Assembly: GCF_002217755.1 (NCBI RefSeq)
Contig: NZ_BCFL01000019.1
Span: 680,712-744,711, forward strand
Length of the DNA stretch: 64,000 nt
Direction of reading: 5' to 3'
DNA from: Streptomyces hyaluromycini
GTDB lineage: Bacteria > Actinomycetota > Actinomycetes > Streptomycetales > Streptomycetaceae
In this document: positions 43,724 to 51,616 of the stretch, piece after piece
Position numbering within the stretch: the stretch's first letter is position 1
Layout: each line of letters opens with the position of its first letter
Position numbers and translations under genes: made by a program
Notes under the pieces: model-generated
The model's input: the letters and a program-made list of their open reading frames with translations, nothing else
What the model was told of the DNA's origin: nothing
Database searches by the model: none

Positions 43724-46561
43724 ATGGTGACGTTCGCGCAGGCGCAGGAGCGCGCGGAGGAGTGGATCAACGGCGACGTGCCGGCGTACCAGCATCGTGA
43801 GGTGCGGGTACGGGAGTTCGGTCTCGGGTTCGTGGTGTGGGGCGAGGACCGTGCGGAGGGTCCGCGGTCGGACGCGGGCGGGCAGCGGCTGGTCATCGCC
43901 CGTGACAGCGGTGAGGCCACGCTGTGGCCGGCACTGCCGGTGGGCGAGGTGATCCGCCGGTACGAGGAGGAGTACGGCCGTGAGGCGGAGATCGCCGACG
44001 CGGTGCCGGCGCCTGCGGCCCGGGTGGACCTGAACCAGACGTCGTTCCTGTTGAGCCCGCCGGAGTGGCTCCAGGAGGCGGCGGACAAGCTGGGTATCCA
44101 GGATCGGCGCCCGGCGAGTGACGGGGCGTCGGCTGGTGCTGGTGCCGGCTTCGGCTCTGGTGCGGGTTCCGGTGGGCTTGCCGAGACGCAGGCCGGGGTG
44201 CCGGCGGCGGCCGGCGGGGCCGGTCCGGCGGGGGGCGGTGGCGCTTCCTGGCCGGTGGCCGGCGGGGCGCAGGGGCCGTCGAGTGCGCCGGGCGCGCACA
44301 ACGTGCCCGCCAGTGCGACTCCTTGGGCCGGTACCGACACGAACGCCGATGCCGGTGAGGACCGTTCCGTCCCGCTGCCCGCGACGGTGTTCGCGCCGCC
44401 GCTGAGCGATGCGGACGACGGTGCCCTGGGAGATGCCGAGACGGCGCTGATGGCGGGGGGCAGCCAACTGCCCCGCACGGCGGTGTCTCCGGCGCTCGAC
44501 GATCCGGGTGCGCCGGGCGTGCAGGGTGCGCCGGGCGTGCAGGGCGTGCAGGGCGTGCAGGGTGCGCCAGGTGTGCAGGGTGGTGCGCCGCAGGGCGGCA
44601 CGCCTCCGCGGCCTCCGCAGGACGCCCCGCCGTACGGCTACCCGCAGGGACCGGCGGCCCCGGCTGCGCCCGCGACCCCGCCCGCGCCTTCCTACGGCTA
44701 TCCGCAGGCGCCGGCCGCTCCTGGCTACGGCTATCCGCAGGCACCTGCCGGTGCTCCGGCCGGTGCTCCGGGCGCGCCCCGGCCTCCGGCGAATCCGGCG
44801 GGCCCGGCCGCTCCGGGGCGGCCTCTCGCGCCCAACGCCAGTGACATAGCGGACGCCGCGACGAGCAAGGCCGCGCCTCCGCCGCGCAGGGCGCGTGGCG
44901 GGGCAGGTGCGCCGCCTCCGCCGCCGGGCGCCCCGGGAGCGCCGGGCGCTCACCCCGGAGGCATGCCTCAGCCGCCCGCGCCGGTGGGCGGGTACGCGCC
45001 GACGCAGATGGTGTCGGCCTTGGGGCCCGAGGGACCTGAAGGTCCGGGGGGTGCGGGTGCGGCGCAGGTGCCGGGCGCGCAGACTCCGCCGGGCGCCCCC
45101 AACTCGCCCGGCGCGCCGGGTACTCCGGGTGGCACGCCTCCGGGTGACGTCCATCGCTCGGCCACGATGCTGGCCGACCCGAGCGGGATGGGCGGCGCGC
45201 AGCAGCCGCCGGGCGCCCCGCGTATGCCTGGCGCCCCGGGTGCGCAGGGCGTGCCGAGCGCCCCGGGTGTCCCTCCCGCGCCGGGCGTACCTCAGCCCCC
45301 GAGCAACGCCCTGGGCACGCCTCCCGCGCCCGGCGGCGCGCAGGGCGCTGCCGCCGGCCCGGGTCCGGGCGGCGCGCCGGTGCACCATGCGGAGACCGTG
45401 CTGTCCGCGCCTCCGGTGGGCGCTCCGGGCGCCCCCGGTATGCCGCCGGGCGCCGCGCAGATGCCGCCCCCGATGCCGGCCGGTGCGATGCCGCCGCCTC
45501 CCGGTCGGCCCATGCCCGGTCAGCCCTTGCCGGGGCAGCCCGTACCCGGGCAGCAGCCGCCGGCGTACGGCTACCCGCAGCAGGGGCAGCCGACGGTCGG
45601 GCCGGGATATCAGGCGGTGCTGCGCTACCGGGCGCAGGACGGTTCCGAGCAGCAGCTGATCCGGCGTTCGGCGCCGGGCACACCGCACCCTGAGTGGCAG
45701 ATCTTCCACGAGCTGCGGGCGATGAACGTGCCGCCGGACCAGGTGCTGGAGCTGCACACGGAGCTTGAGCCGTGCGAGCTGCCGGGTGCCTACTGCGCGC
45801 GGATGATCCGGGAGCAGTGGCCGCAGGCGCGGCTGGCGAGCATCGCGCCGTACGGGACGGACCACGCGAGCCGGCAGCAGGGGATGCGCCAGTTGCTGGC
45901 GCATCAGGGCGAGTTGCACCAGGTGGCGGCGGGTCCCGCGCGGCCCGCGCCGGTGCGGGCGCCGTTGCCGCAGGTGCAGGCGGCGCCGCCGATCCCGCCG
46001 GAGGCGATCGCGCAGGAGCTGGCGGCGGCGTTCGGTCCTGGCGTGTTCCGGTTCGAGCAGGCGGCGGTGTCGCGGCAGGGTGTGCCGCCGATCGTGGCGC
46101 ACACGCTGGTGGCCGCGGGGCTGCCGCTGGACATGGGGCCCTTCTTCTGGGCGCAGGCGCAGCCGGGCCGTCCGGTGCCGACGCTGGCGGAGCTGGCGCA
46201 GGAGCGCGGGTTGCAGCCGGCGCCGGACGCGGCGTCGTACCTCGTCATGGGGACCGACTTCGGCAAGGCGGTCTGTGTGCAGTACGGCACCGCGAACATC
46301 GTGGCCGTGCCCGTGGAGGCGGGGCCGGGCGGGGCGTCCGTGCCGCCGCAGTTCGTGAACACGGGGCTGCCGGAGTTCGCCCGCTGTCTGGCCCTGCTGG
46401 GCCGGATGTGGCGGCTCAGGTTCGGCCTGAACCAGGAGCAGGCGGGCCGCTGGACCGTCGACTTCCAGGCCCAGCTGGCCTCCCTGGACCCGGCGGCGCT
46501 CGGCTCGCCGGAGAGCTGGTGGTCGGTGCTGCTGGAGCAGATGTGGGACGGGCTGCTGTAG
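43724..46561 (+). CDS. Imm35/YrhB-like, Pro-rich, deaminase-like, SUKH-4 multidomain protein
   Basis: A 945-residue protein. Residues 1-85 (VTFAQAQERAEEWINGDVPAYQHREVRV...LVIARDSGEATLWPALPVGEVIRRYEEEYG) resemble the Imm35/YrhB immunity fold. From about 130 to 625 is a Pro/Gly/Ala linker with repeated GAPG and YGYPQ motifs. Residues of about 628-710 look like a nucleic-acid deaminase: HE at 662-663 and PC684-x6-C691 in EPCELPGAYC. Residues of about 785-945 form a SUKH-4 domain. There is no TM or signal. A GTG at 43712 overlaps the previous stop but has no spacing for an RBS; ATG 43724 has GTGAGG upstream. The large linker could make it a scaffold joining immunity modules. Confidence 0.8.
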   Translation: MVTFAQAQERAEEWINGDVPAYQHREVRVREFGLGFVVWGEDRAEGPRSDAGGQRLVIARDSGEATLWPALPVGEVIRRYEEEYGREAEIADAVPAPAARVDLNQTSFLLSPPEWLQEAADKLGIQDRRPASDGASAGAGAGFGSGAGSGGLAETQAGVPAAAGGAGPAGGGGASWPVAGGAQGPSSAPGAHNVPASATPWAGTDTNADAGEDRSVPLPATVFAPPLSDADDGALGDAETALMAGGSQLPRTAVSPALDDPGAPGVQGAPGVQGVQGVQGAPGVQGGAPQGGTPPRPPQDAPPYGYPQGPAAPAAPATPPAPSYGYPQAPAAPGYGYPQAPAGAPAGAPGAPRPPANPAGPAAPGRPLAPNASDIADAATSKAAPPPRRARGGAGAPPPPPGAPGAPGAHPGGMPQPPAPVGGYAPTQMVSALGPEGPEGPGGAGAAQVPGAQTPPGAPNSPGAPGTPGGTPPGDVHRSATMLADPSGMGGAQQPPGAPRMPGAPGAQGVPSAPGVPPAPGVPQPPSNALGTPPAPGGAQGAAAGPGPGGAPVHHAETVLSAPPVGAPGAPGMPPGAAQMPPPMPAGAMPPPPGRPMPGQPLPGQPVPGQQPPAYGYPQQGQPTVGPGYQAVLRYRAQDGSEQQLIRRSAPGTPHPEWQIFHELRAMNVPPDQVLELHTELEPCELPGAYCARMIREQWPQARLASIAPYGTDHASRQQGMRQLLAHQGELHQVAAGPARPAPVRAPLPQVQAAPPIPPEAIAQELAAAFGPGVFRFEQAAVSRQGVPPIVAHTLVAAGLPLDMGPFFWAQAQPGRPVPTLAELAQERGLQPAPDAASYLVMGTDFGKAVCVQYGTANIVAVPVEAGPGGASVPPQFVNTGLPEFARCLALLGRMWRLRFGLNQEQAGRWTVDFQAQLASLDPAALGSPESWWSVLLEQMWDGLL

Positions 46562-46586
46562 CGGCGCGGGGGTAGGACGGCCGTAC

Positions 46587-46622
46587 GGGGGCCGGTCGGG
46601 TCGGGAGACCGGACCGGCCCCC
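46587..46622 (+). terminator. Hairpin after multidomain SUKH-4 gene
   Basis: GGGGGCCGGTC (46587-46597) pairs perfectly with GACCGGCCCCC (46612-46622) across a 14-base loop, 26 bases after the stop codon. Confidence 0.8.
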
Positions 46623-46665
46623 ACGCGCGCGCCCGACTGTCGTACCGCGCGGGCATGATGGGCGG

Positions 46666-47595
46666 ATGGACTTCGAGCCGTACCGGGGCGAGTTGGTGGC
46701 GTACTGCTATCGGATGCTGGGCTCGTTCCACGAGGCCGAGGACCTGGTGCAGGAGACCATGCTGCGGGCCTGGAAGGCGCGTGAGCGCTACGACCCCGCG
46801 CGGGCGTCCGTGCGGACCTGGCTGTACCGGATCGCGACGAACGTGTGCCTGACGGCGCTTGAGGGGCGGGTGCGGCGGCCGTTGCCGTCCGGGCTCGGGG
46901 CGCCCGCCGCGGACCCGGAGGCGCCGCTCACGCCCGCGCCGGACGTGCCGTGGCTGGAGCCGTTCCCCGACGCGCGCTTCGACGTGGAGGCGCGCGCCGA
47001 TCTGCGGCTCGCGCTGGTGGCGGCGCTCCAGCTGCTGCCCGCGCGGCAGCGGGCGGTGCTGGTGCTGCGCGAGGTGCTGGAGTTCAGTGCCGTGGAGGTC
47101 GCCGACCAGTTGGAGACCTCGGTTCCGGCCGTGAACAGCGCACTTCAGCGGGCGCGCGCCGCGCTCGCGGGGGCGGGCGGGGCGGACGAGGTGAGCGAGC
47201 CGGACGATCCCGAGGTGCGGGCGGCGGTCCTGAGGTATCAACAGGCGTTCGAGGCGGCCGATGTGCCCGCGCTGGTGCGGCTGCTCACCGACGACGCGGT
47301 GCTGGAGATGCCGCCGCTGCCGCTGTGGTACCGGGGCCGCGGCGACTACGGCCTGTTCATGGAGCGGGTGTTCCGGCTCCGTGGCACCGGCTGGCGCACG
47401 CGCTCCCTCACCGCGGGCGGACAGCCCGCGCTCGTCGCGTACGCCCCGGAGCCGGGCGGCGGGCACCGGCTGCACTCCGTGCAGGTCCTCACGGTCACCG
47501 GCGGCGGCCGGGTGGCGCGCAACGTGGTCTTCACGGACCCGCGCGTGCTGACGGCGTGCGCGCCGGCTCAGCCGCCTGCGCCTCGCGCCGGCTGA
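46666..47595 (+). CDS. ECF sigma factor with SnoaL-like C-terminal domain
   Basis: A 309-residue ECF sigma factor of the SigG/SigX5-like type. Sigma region 2 (MDFEPYRGELVAYCYRMLGSFHEAEDLVQETMLRAWKARERYD, followed by RTWLYRIATNVCLTAL) and region 4 (LQLLPARQRAVLVLREVLEFSAVEVADQLETSVPAVNSALQRAR) are complete. The linker contains the WLEPFPDARFD signature of this group. Residues of about 185-300 form a SnoaL/NTF2-like fold, which in such factors replaces or adds to an anti-sigma. No anti-sigma gene is adjacent. It is followed 91 bp later by a RibD_C reductase. Start ATG 46666. Confidence 0.9.
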   Translation: MDFEPYRGELVAYCYRMLGSFHEAEDLVQETMLRAWKARERYDPARASVRTWLYRIATNVCLTALEGRVRRPLPSGLGAPAADPEAPLTPAPDVPWLEPFPDARFDVEARADLRLALVAALQLLPARQRAVLVLREVLEFSAVEVADQLETSVPAVNSALQRARAALAGAGGADEVSEPDDPEVRAAVLRYQQAFEAADVPALVRLLTDDAVLEMPPLPLWYRGRGDYGLFMERVFRLRGTGWRTRSLTAGGQPALVAYAPEPGGGHRLHSVQVLTVTGGGRVARNVVFTDPRVLTACAPAQPPAPRAG

Positions 47596-47686
47596 GACGG
47601 CCGGGAAAGAAATTCCGGGGACGGCGATGAGTCCGCCCGGTGCCGCCGGTATGTACCGGTGACCATCGAGCGAAGGGACAACCGTC

Positions 47687-48244
47687 ATGAGCGTTGTCGT
47701 CATCCAATTCACCACCCTGGACGGGATCGTGTCCGACCCGGACGGCACCGAGGGCACGCCGTACGGCGGCTGGCTCTTCCGGTTCGGCCCGGAGGAGATC
47801 GCCGGGGACAGGTTCGGCCTGGGCCGCACCCTGGACGAGGGGGTCGTACTGCTGGGGCGGTCCACCTGGGAGGCCTTCTCGCGCCTGTGGCCGGGCCGGG
47901 ACGACCCGTTCTCCGCGCGCCTGAACGCCGCGCCGAAGCTGGTCGCCTCCCGCACCCTGACCGACGTGTCCGCGTGGGCGAACTCCCGGCTCGTCGACGG
48001 AGATCTCCTGGACGCCGTCAAGACCGAGCAGCGGGACGTGGTGGTCATGGGCAGCCTCGGTGTCGTCCATGCCCTGGCGGCCGCCGGCCTGGTCGACGAG
48101 TACCGGCTGCTGACCTTCCCCACCGTCCTCGGCGCCGGCCGGCCGCTGTTCCCGGCCGGCGGCCCGCCCGCCGAACTGGAGTGCCTGGCGGCGGAACGCG
48201 TGGGCGCCCTGGTGCTGACCCGCTACCGCAGGGCGCGCGACTGA
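47687..48244 (+). CDS. RibD C-terminal/dihydrofolate-reductase-like protein
   Basis: A 185-residue protein of the DHFR-like RibD_C family, common in actinobacteria as stand-alone predicted NADPH reductases of unknown substrate. Family features: an N-terminal VVVIQFTTLDGIVSDPDG, GVVLLGRSTWEAFSRLWPGRDDPFSARLNAAPKLVASRTL, VVVMGSLGVVHALAAAGLVDEYRLLTFPTVLGAGRPLFP. Start ATG 47687 follows CGAAGGGAC. It is likely co-transcribed with or a target of the upstream ECF sigma factor. Confidence 0.9.
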   Translation: MSVVVIQFTTLDGIVSDPDGTEGTPYGGWLFRFGPEEIAGDRFGLGRTLDEGVVLLGRSTWEAFSRLWPGRDDPFSARLNAAPKLVASRTLTDVSAWANSRLVDGDLLDAVKTEQRDVVVMGSLGVVHALAAAGLVDEYRLLTFPTVLGAGRPLFPAGGPPAELECLAAERVGALVLTRYRRARD

Positions 48245-48397
48245 GCGTGCACGCCCCCTGACGTGCTTGCCGTCCCCTGGTGTGCGGTGTTTGGAGGGCG
48301 GCATGCGGAGTGTCGCGTTATGAACACTTACGTCCGATCCATCAAGATGGCCGCGAAATCATCATTTTCGTGCGGGTCTGGCGGAGAGGGGTTCCAG

Positions 48398-49285
48398 GTG
48401 AGCAGCACATCGATGTCGCCGTACGACTTCGTGACCGTCCGGGGGCGTGGCTACCGCCCCGATCAGGTCGACACGTTCATGGTGGAGCTCTGCGAGGACC
48501 GGGACGCGGCCTGGGAGCGTGCCGCACGGCTCACCGTGCTCGCCAAGGAGATGGAGGCCGAGGCCGGGCGGCTGCATGCCGAGGTCGAGCAGCTCCCTCC
48601 GCAGACGTACGAGGCGCTCGGGGACCGCGCGCACCGGGTGTTCCGGCTCGTGGTGGAGGAGGCGAAGGCCCTGCACGAGGGCGCCCGGCGGGCGCTGACG
48701 GACGGGGTCGCGGAGGCCGCGGAGCGCGCCGACAGCGCGCGCTGTGCGGTGCAGGAGCAGGCCGACGCGCTCCGCGCGGACACCGAGGAACGTGCCCGCC
48801 AGTGGCTTCTCGCGGCGCGCGCCGAGGCGGACGACATCCGCATCGGCGCCCGCCTGGAGGTCAAGGAGCAGCGGGGCGAGGCCCTTTCGGCGTTGCGCGA
48901 GGTGCGGCAGCGCACCACCGGGATGCTCGCCGAACTGGTCAAGGAGCACGCCGAACGCTGGGCCGAGGAGGAGCGCGAGGAGGCCGCGCGCGCCGCCGCG
49001 GTCGACGCGCACAACGCCGAACGCATCGCCCGCGCCGAGGCCGCCCTGGCGGAGGCGGAGCGGGCCCTGGTCGAGGCCGAGGAGTCGGCGCGCCGCTCCC
49101 AGGAGGAGGCGCACGAGCGCGCCGCCGAGGTCCTCGCGGAGGCCCGGATCCGCGAGGACCGCACCGCGCGGGAGACCGAGCGGGTGCTGCGCGAGCACGG
49201 CGAGACCTGGGACGCCGTCCAGGCGCACATGGACCACATGCGGGACAGCCTCATGTCCCTGACGGGGCGCGCGACGGCGGAATAG
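48398..49285 (+). CDS. DivIVA-like coiled-coil cytoskeletal protein
   Basis: A 295-residue protein. The N-terminus PYDFVTVRGRGYRPDQVDTFMVEL matches the DivIVA membrane-targeting domain, and almost everything after residue 40 is charged Ala/Glu/Arg coiled coil. Streptomyces has several such proteins (often labelled cellulose-binding) that organise hyphal tip growth or cell shape together with DivIVA, Scy and FilP. GTG at 48398 follows GGAGAGGGG; an upstream in-frame extension to 48263 is not coding-like. It ends before a dispersed repeat in a convergent gap. Confidence 0.85.
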   Translation: MSSTSMSPYDFVTVRGRGYRPDQVDTFMVELCEDRDAAWERAARLTVLAKEMEAEAGRLHAEVEQLPPQTYEALGDRAHRVFRLVVEEAKALHEGARRALTDGVAEAAERADSARCAVQEQADALRADTEERARQWLLAARAEADDIRIGARLEVKEQRGEALSALREVRQRTTGMLAELVKEHAERWAEEEREEAARAAAVDAHNAERIARAEAALAEAERALVEAEESARRSQEEAHERAAEVLAEARIREDRTARETERVLREHGETWDAVQAHMDHMRDSLMSLTGRATAE

Positions 49286-49288
49286 CCG

Positions 49289-49439
49289 CTCGGCAGCGCC
49301 CCGAAGGGGCGCGGGGCTGTATCGATATGCGGCTCCGCCGCGCGGGCGCGACCAGCCACGACGGCGCCGCAGCCGACCGACAACACATCGCGGCGCTTTC
49401 GGGCGGAACGCCCGCGGCGCTTCCAGCGGAGCGCTCAGC
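49289..49439 (-). repeat. Streptomyces dispersed intergenic element (long form, inverse)
   Basis: Read on the minus strand, this 151-base element starts CTGAGCGCTCCGCTGGAAGC, passes CTGCGGCGCCGTCGTGGCTGG and GCGGCGGAGCCGCATAT and ends in the CGCCCC-ttc-GGGGCG hairpin. This is the same plan as 27859-27984. It lies between convergent genes (DivIVA-like and symporter) and its right end overlaps the symporter stop codon. Confidence 0.8.
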
Positions 49440-51020
49440 TCCCTCTCCGTACCGCCCCCGCGAGGATCCACCCCTCCACCGCCTCGTACTGCCGTCGCTG
49501 TTCCGCGGCCCTGCGCCGGCCGGAGGCGACCGTTCCCAGCCAGCCCAGGAAGAAGCCGGCCGGGATGGAGACGAGGCCGGTGGTGGTGAAGGGGAACCAG
49601 TTGAAGTCGGCGTGCGGGAAGGCGGCGCCCGGCGAGCCCGACACCAGGTTCGTGCCGGGCATCAGGAGCAGCACGGTGAGGGTGCCGCCGACGAGGGTGC
49701 ACATCAGGCCGGCGCGGGTGTAGCGGCGCCAGAAGAGGCCGTAGACCAGGGCGGGGGCGAGGGCGGAGGCGCCGAGGCAGAAGGAGAGGGTGATCAGGGG
49801 CTGCAGGCTGTGGTGCTGCACCAGGGTCGCCAGCAGGATCGTGGGGACTCCTATGGCGAGCGCGGAGACGCGGGCCAGGGTCATCTCGCGGCGGGCCGGC
49901 ATGTCCTGAACGCGGGTCGCGAAGACGTCGTGGGCGAGGGAGTTGGCGCAGGCGAGGATCATGCCGGCGACGGAGGCGAGCAGGGTCAGGAAGATCGCCG
50001 CGGTGACGGTGGTGAAGAGCAGGGTCTCCGCCGTCGAGACGTCGGTTCCGAAGGCCGCGCGGGAGCCCAGCAGATAGGCGGTGTTGCCCTGCGGGTCGGC
50101 GGCGGCGATGGCGGCGCGGCCGACCAGGGCGGTGGCGCCGAAGCCGACGACGCTGACGACCAGCACGAACAGGGCCACGCACGACACGGCCCAGGACATC
50201 GACCGGCGGACCTGGCGGGCGCTGGAGGCGGTGTACATGCGCATGGTGATGTGCGGCAGGCAGGCGCCGCCGAGGACGACGGTCAGTTCCGAACTGATCA
50301 TGTCCAGGCGGGGCGCGGGGCCGCCGGTGAACTGGAGGCCCGAGTGCAGGTAGGCGGCTCCGGCGCCGCTGCCCCTGGCCGCCGCGGTGAGCAGGGCGCC
50401 CGGGTCCCAGTCGAAGCGGTGCCGGAGCCGAGCAGGGTCACGATCTTCAGGATCTGGATGAGGGCGGTGCCCTTCATGCCGCCGATGGCCGCGTAGCTGA
50501 TCATCAGGGCGCCGAGGCCGATGACACAGCCGGTCTGCACGGTCTCGTTGGAGAAGCCGAGGACGAAGGCCATCAGCTGGCCGGCGCCGGCCAGCTGCAC
50601 CAGCATCAGCGGCAGCAGGGCGGCGACGGTCACCGCGCAGGCCGCGATCCGTACGCTGCGGCCGGGCATCCGGCGGGCCAGCGCGTCGCCCATGGTGAAC
50701 CGGCCCGCGTTGCGCAGCGGTTCGGCCAGCAGGAACATCAGCAGCATCAGCGACAGGGCCGTGCTGAGGGCGAGGACGACGCCGTCGTAGCCGCACAGAG
50801 CGATCACCCCGCCGGTGGCGAGGACGCCGGCCCCGGAGATGTAGTCGCCGGCGATGGCCAGGCCGTTGCGCAGCGGGGAGAGGGAGCCGTAGCCGGTGTA
50901 GAACTCGTCGAGGTCGTCGCGGTCCGGGCCGGTCATCACGCACAGCAGGAGGGTGAGCGTGGCGACGACGGTGAAGGCGACCAGGGACATGGACTGGGCG
51001 GAGCCGCTGAAGCCGGTCAC
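49435..51020 (-). pseudogene. Cation/acetate-type SSS symporter, frameshifted
   Basis: The reading frame starts at GTG 51020 (MTGFSGSAQSMSLVAFTVVATLTLLLCVMTG) and encodes the first half of an SSS symporter: FYTGYGSLSPLRNGLAIAGDYISGAGVL and SYAAIGGMKGTALIQILKIVTLLGSG. At about 50420-50430 the homology moves into another frame, resuming at RHRFDWDPGALLTAAARGSG and continuing to the end at 49435. About ten residues expected between these parts are missing, consistent with a deletion of 3n+1 bases. As written, the protein would end in out-of-frame sequence before 50298. It overlaps the upstream DUF485 gene (GTGA). Either a pseudogene or an assembly/sequencing error. Confidence 0.8.
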
Positions 51021-51427
51021 CGTGCGGCCCCCCGCCTGGCGTCCAGTTCCGCGGTCCTGCGGATGCGGTCGGCGAGCGGGTCGACGTGGCGGCGCGCGGT
51101 GTGCTCGTAGAGGGCGATCGCCAGCCAGGTGACGGGGAGCTGGAGGAGTGCGAGGAGCAGTCCCGCGGGTACGCCGTCGGCGACCGTGCTCGTCATCACG
51201 CGCGGGGCGAAAGCCGACAGCACCAGGAAGAGCGTGAAGTAGCCGAGCGCGGTGAGCGTCGCGGTGCGCCGCTGGAGGCGGTAGGCGCCGCGCAGCACCC
51301 GCAGGTCGCTGTGGTGCCCGACCGGCTCCCGGTGCGGCACGTGCCGGGGTCTCGGCGGCTGGGGCGGCAGCGGCTGCCAGGGGTAGGTGAGGCGGGGCGG
51401 CTCGGGTGGGGAAGGGTCGTAGGACAT
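51017..51427 (-). CDS. DUF485 membrane protein
   Basis: A 136-residue protein: a Pro-rich cytoplasmic head (about 1-35), a RVLRGAYRLQRRTATLTALGYFTLFLVLSAFAP motif, and two TM helices (about 58-78 and 90-110). DUF485 proteins sit beside acetate/cation symporters (ActP-like), as here: its stop overlaps the symporter GTG by four bases. ATG at 51427 follows AGGAGC-like sequence. Probably an accessory subunit; if the symporter is really broken, this gene may be on the way to decay. Confidence 0.88.
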   Translation of the reverse strand: MSYDPSPPEPPRLTYPWQPLPPQPPRPRHVPHREPVGHHSDLRVLRGAYRLQRRTATLTALGYFTLFLVLSAFAPRVMTSTVADGVPAGLLLALLQLPVTWLAIALYEHTARRHVDPLADRIRRTAELDARRGAAR

Positions 51428-51616
51428 CCCGGTGCTCCTTGCATGGCTCGGGTCCGTGGCGGCGGACCGCAGGGAGAGGAGGGAGCGGGGGACGCACGTT
51501 ACTCGCAGGTATCCGGGGTGTGCGGCCATTTTCGGCAACTGGCCGGTCGGTACGCGCTTACTTCACGCGAACGTGTCTGACCTCGGGTGTTACCCGCGTT
51601 AACTCCGGGGCGGGAG

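Noticed and set aside
41279..46561. Horizontally acquired genomic island
   Set aside because: Base composition and codon use look like the surroundings, and there is no integrase, tRNA junction repeat or insertion sequence at the edges. The tRNA-Gln at 39522 is intact without a visible duplicated 3' end nearby.
43430..46624. A 1064-codon minus-strand open frame opposite the SUKH cluster
   Set aside because: The product is Arg/His/Pro-rich with no recognisable domain, while the plus strand encodes WHH, SUKH and Imm35-like motifs.
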